A stretch of 64,000 bases of DNA, from assembly GCF_000429985.1 (NCBI RefSeq), contig NZ_AUCX01000009.1, forward strand, positions 169,957 through 233,956, given 5' to 3'. The translations under genes were made by a program, and so were the position numbers. Below the pieces are notes generated by a model. It was not told the origin of the DNA, ran no database searches, and saw nothing but the letters and a program-made list of their open reading frames with translations. Every line of letters starts with the position of its first letter. The stretch's first letter is position 1. The stretch is from Maridesulfovibrio bastinii DSM 16055. GTDB lineage: Bacteria > Desulfobacterota > Desulfovibrionia > Desulfovibrionales > Desulfovibrionaceae. This document shows, piece by piece, positions 63,744 to 64,000 of the stretch.

Positions 63744-64000
63744 ATGTTAAAAAAATCTGATCAAAAGCAAGTCACTGTTGAGCTAGTAACAATTGAAGAG
63801 CTGGTTCCTGAAAACCATTTACTTCGAAAAATAAATAAGTTTATCGACTTTTCATTTATTCGAGAGAAGACCAAGCATCTTTACTGTGAGAACAATGGTC
63901 GTCCAGCAATTGATCCAGTTGTTCTTTTTAAGATGTTATTTATTGGGTATATATTTGGAATTCGCAGTGAGAGGCGTCTTGTCAAAGAAATACAAGTCAA
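63744..64000 (+). CDS. IS1182-family-like transposase, 5' part
   Basis: The start of a transposase that runs off the right edge; 85 residues are visible. The DUF772-type N-terminal domain is recognisable: VTIEELVPENHLLRKINKFI, DFSFIREKTKHLYCENNGRP, then PVVLFKMLFIGYIFGIRSER. This is typical for IS1182/IS5-like enzymes. It follows a terminator T run by about 14 bases. No inverted repeat could be assigned. Confidence 0.75.
   Translation, partial: MLKKSDQKQVTVELVTIEELVPENHLLRKINKFIDFSFIREKTKHLYCENNGRPAIDPVVLFKMLFIGYIFGIRSERRLVKEIQV

Larger units (their letters stand above)
52530..64000. mobile_element. Integrated accessory region (island), right end outside window
   Basis: Begins where the FecCD permease loses its N-terminus and continues with two tyrosine recombinases, an excisionase-like gene, caspase-like genes, decayed genes and two IS transposases. 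Base composition jumps several times: GC-rich at 52.6-55.8 kb, AT-rich at 55.8-57.6 kb, and mixed afterwards. The att repeats were not identified because the right end is not in view. Confidence 0.65.

Noticed and set aside
1..64000. Search for CRISPR arrays, rRNA and tRNA genes
   Set aside because: No regularly spaced direct repeats with unique spacers, no cloverleaf-like tRNA and no rRNA core sequence was noticed. In particular, no tRNA borders the integrase.
63456..64000. Diversity-generating retroelement template or variable repeats
   Set aside because: No reverse transcriptase, no long near-identical repeat pair and no lectin-like target gene are present in the window; only the HRDC-type accessory gene hints at one.

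Overview
The window looks like a chromosomal segment of a marine, mesophilic member of the Desulfovibrionaceae (Desulfovibrio/Maridesulfovibrio type). This is inferred from the moderate GC content, an anaerobe-style NIF-type NifU/NifS pair linked to cysteine synthesis, QueH, an FmdE-family protein, and the general character of the proteins. No rRNA, tRNA or CRISPR array was seen. About 52.5 kb is ordinary backbone. The last 11.5 kb is an integrated accessory region.

Backbone, left to right. A giant pseudokinase/AAA-ATPase/GAF/PAS/histidine kinase runs off the left edge (minus strand). A TetR-DUF1007-NicO metal efflux cluster and a second TetR gene follow. The next block covers sulfur and Fe-S metabolism: nifU, nifS, cysK and a serine acetyltransferase. 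Then come tRNA and RNA enzymes (a TrmI-type methyltransferase, a radical SAM protein, RNase E/G, QueH), a universal stress protein, a HemW-like protein and an HD-HAD fusion. A small HTH gene has a striking 10-bp-phased repeat array upstream. An ArnT-like glycosyltransferase, an AI-2E transporter and a FlgM with a convincing sigma-28 promoter follow. After an amidohydrolase come pyrB, pyrC and a degenerate CCA-enzyme-like HD protein, then envelope genes (GT2, ChbG-type deacetylase, SppA, zinc phospholipase-like, cardiolipin synthase, ChrA).

At 40.9-43.7 kb a tight operon encodes a cyclic-nucleotide-binding protein whose C-terminus resembles the flagellar rotor protein FliG, followed by a MotA/MotB stator pair. 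This is the most unusual backbone locus. It is followed by an EamA permease, a methyltransferase, a peroxiredoxin, a PreP-type M16C protease, an OmpA-domain protein and an FmdE/ABC transporter cluster.

The accessory region starts where the FecCD permease loses its N-terminus, about 52.53 kb. It carries two unrelated tyrosine recombinases, an excisionase-like HTH overlapping the first, and two adjacent perfect 17-bp hairpins. It also holds a frameshifted gene remnant, a complete ISL3-family insertion sequence with near-perfect inverted repeats, and the start of an IS1182-like transposase at the right edge. Its main cargo is a set of envelope-targeted caspase-like proteases. One is a caspase lipoprotein (56.2-57.5 kb). 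The other is a secreted caspase heading a compact operon with a helical lipoprotein, a small secreted protein and a propeller-like lipoprotein (59.2-62.2 kb). On the opposite strand lies a decayed fragment resembling the linker of WD40-caspase proteins, next to an HRDC-domain gene broken by a frameshift. This caspase locus is the best candidate for an undescribed system; its function is not shown by the sequence.
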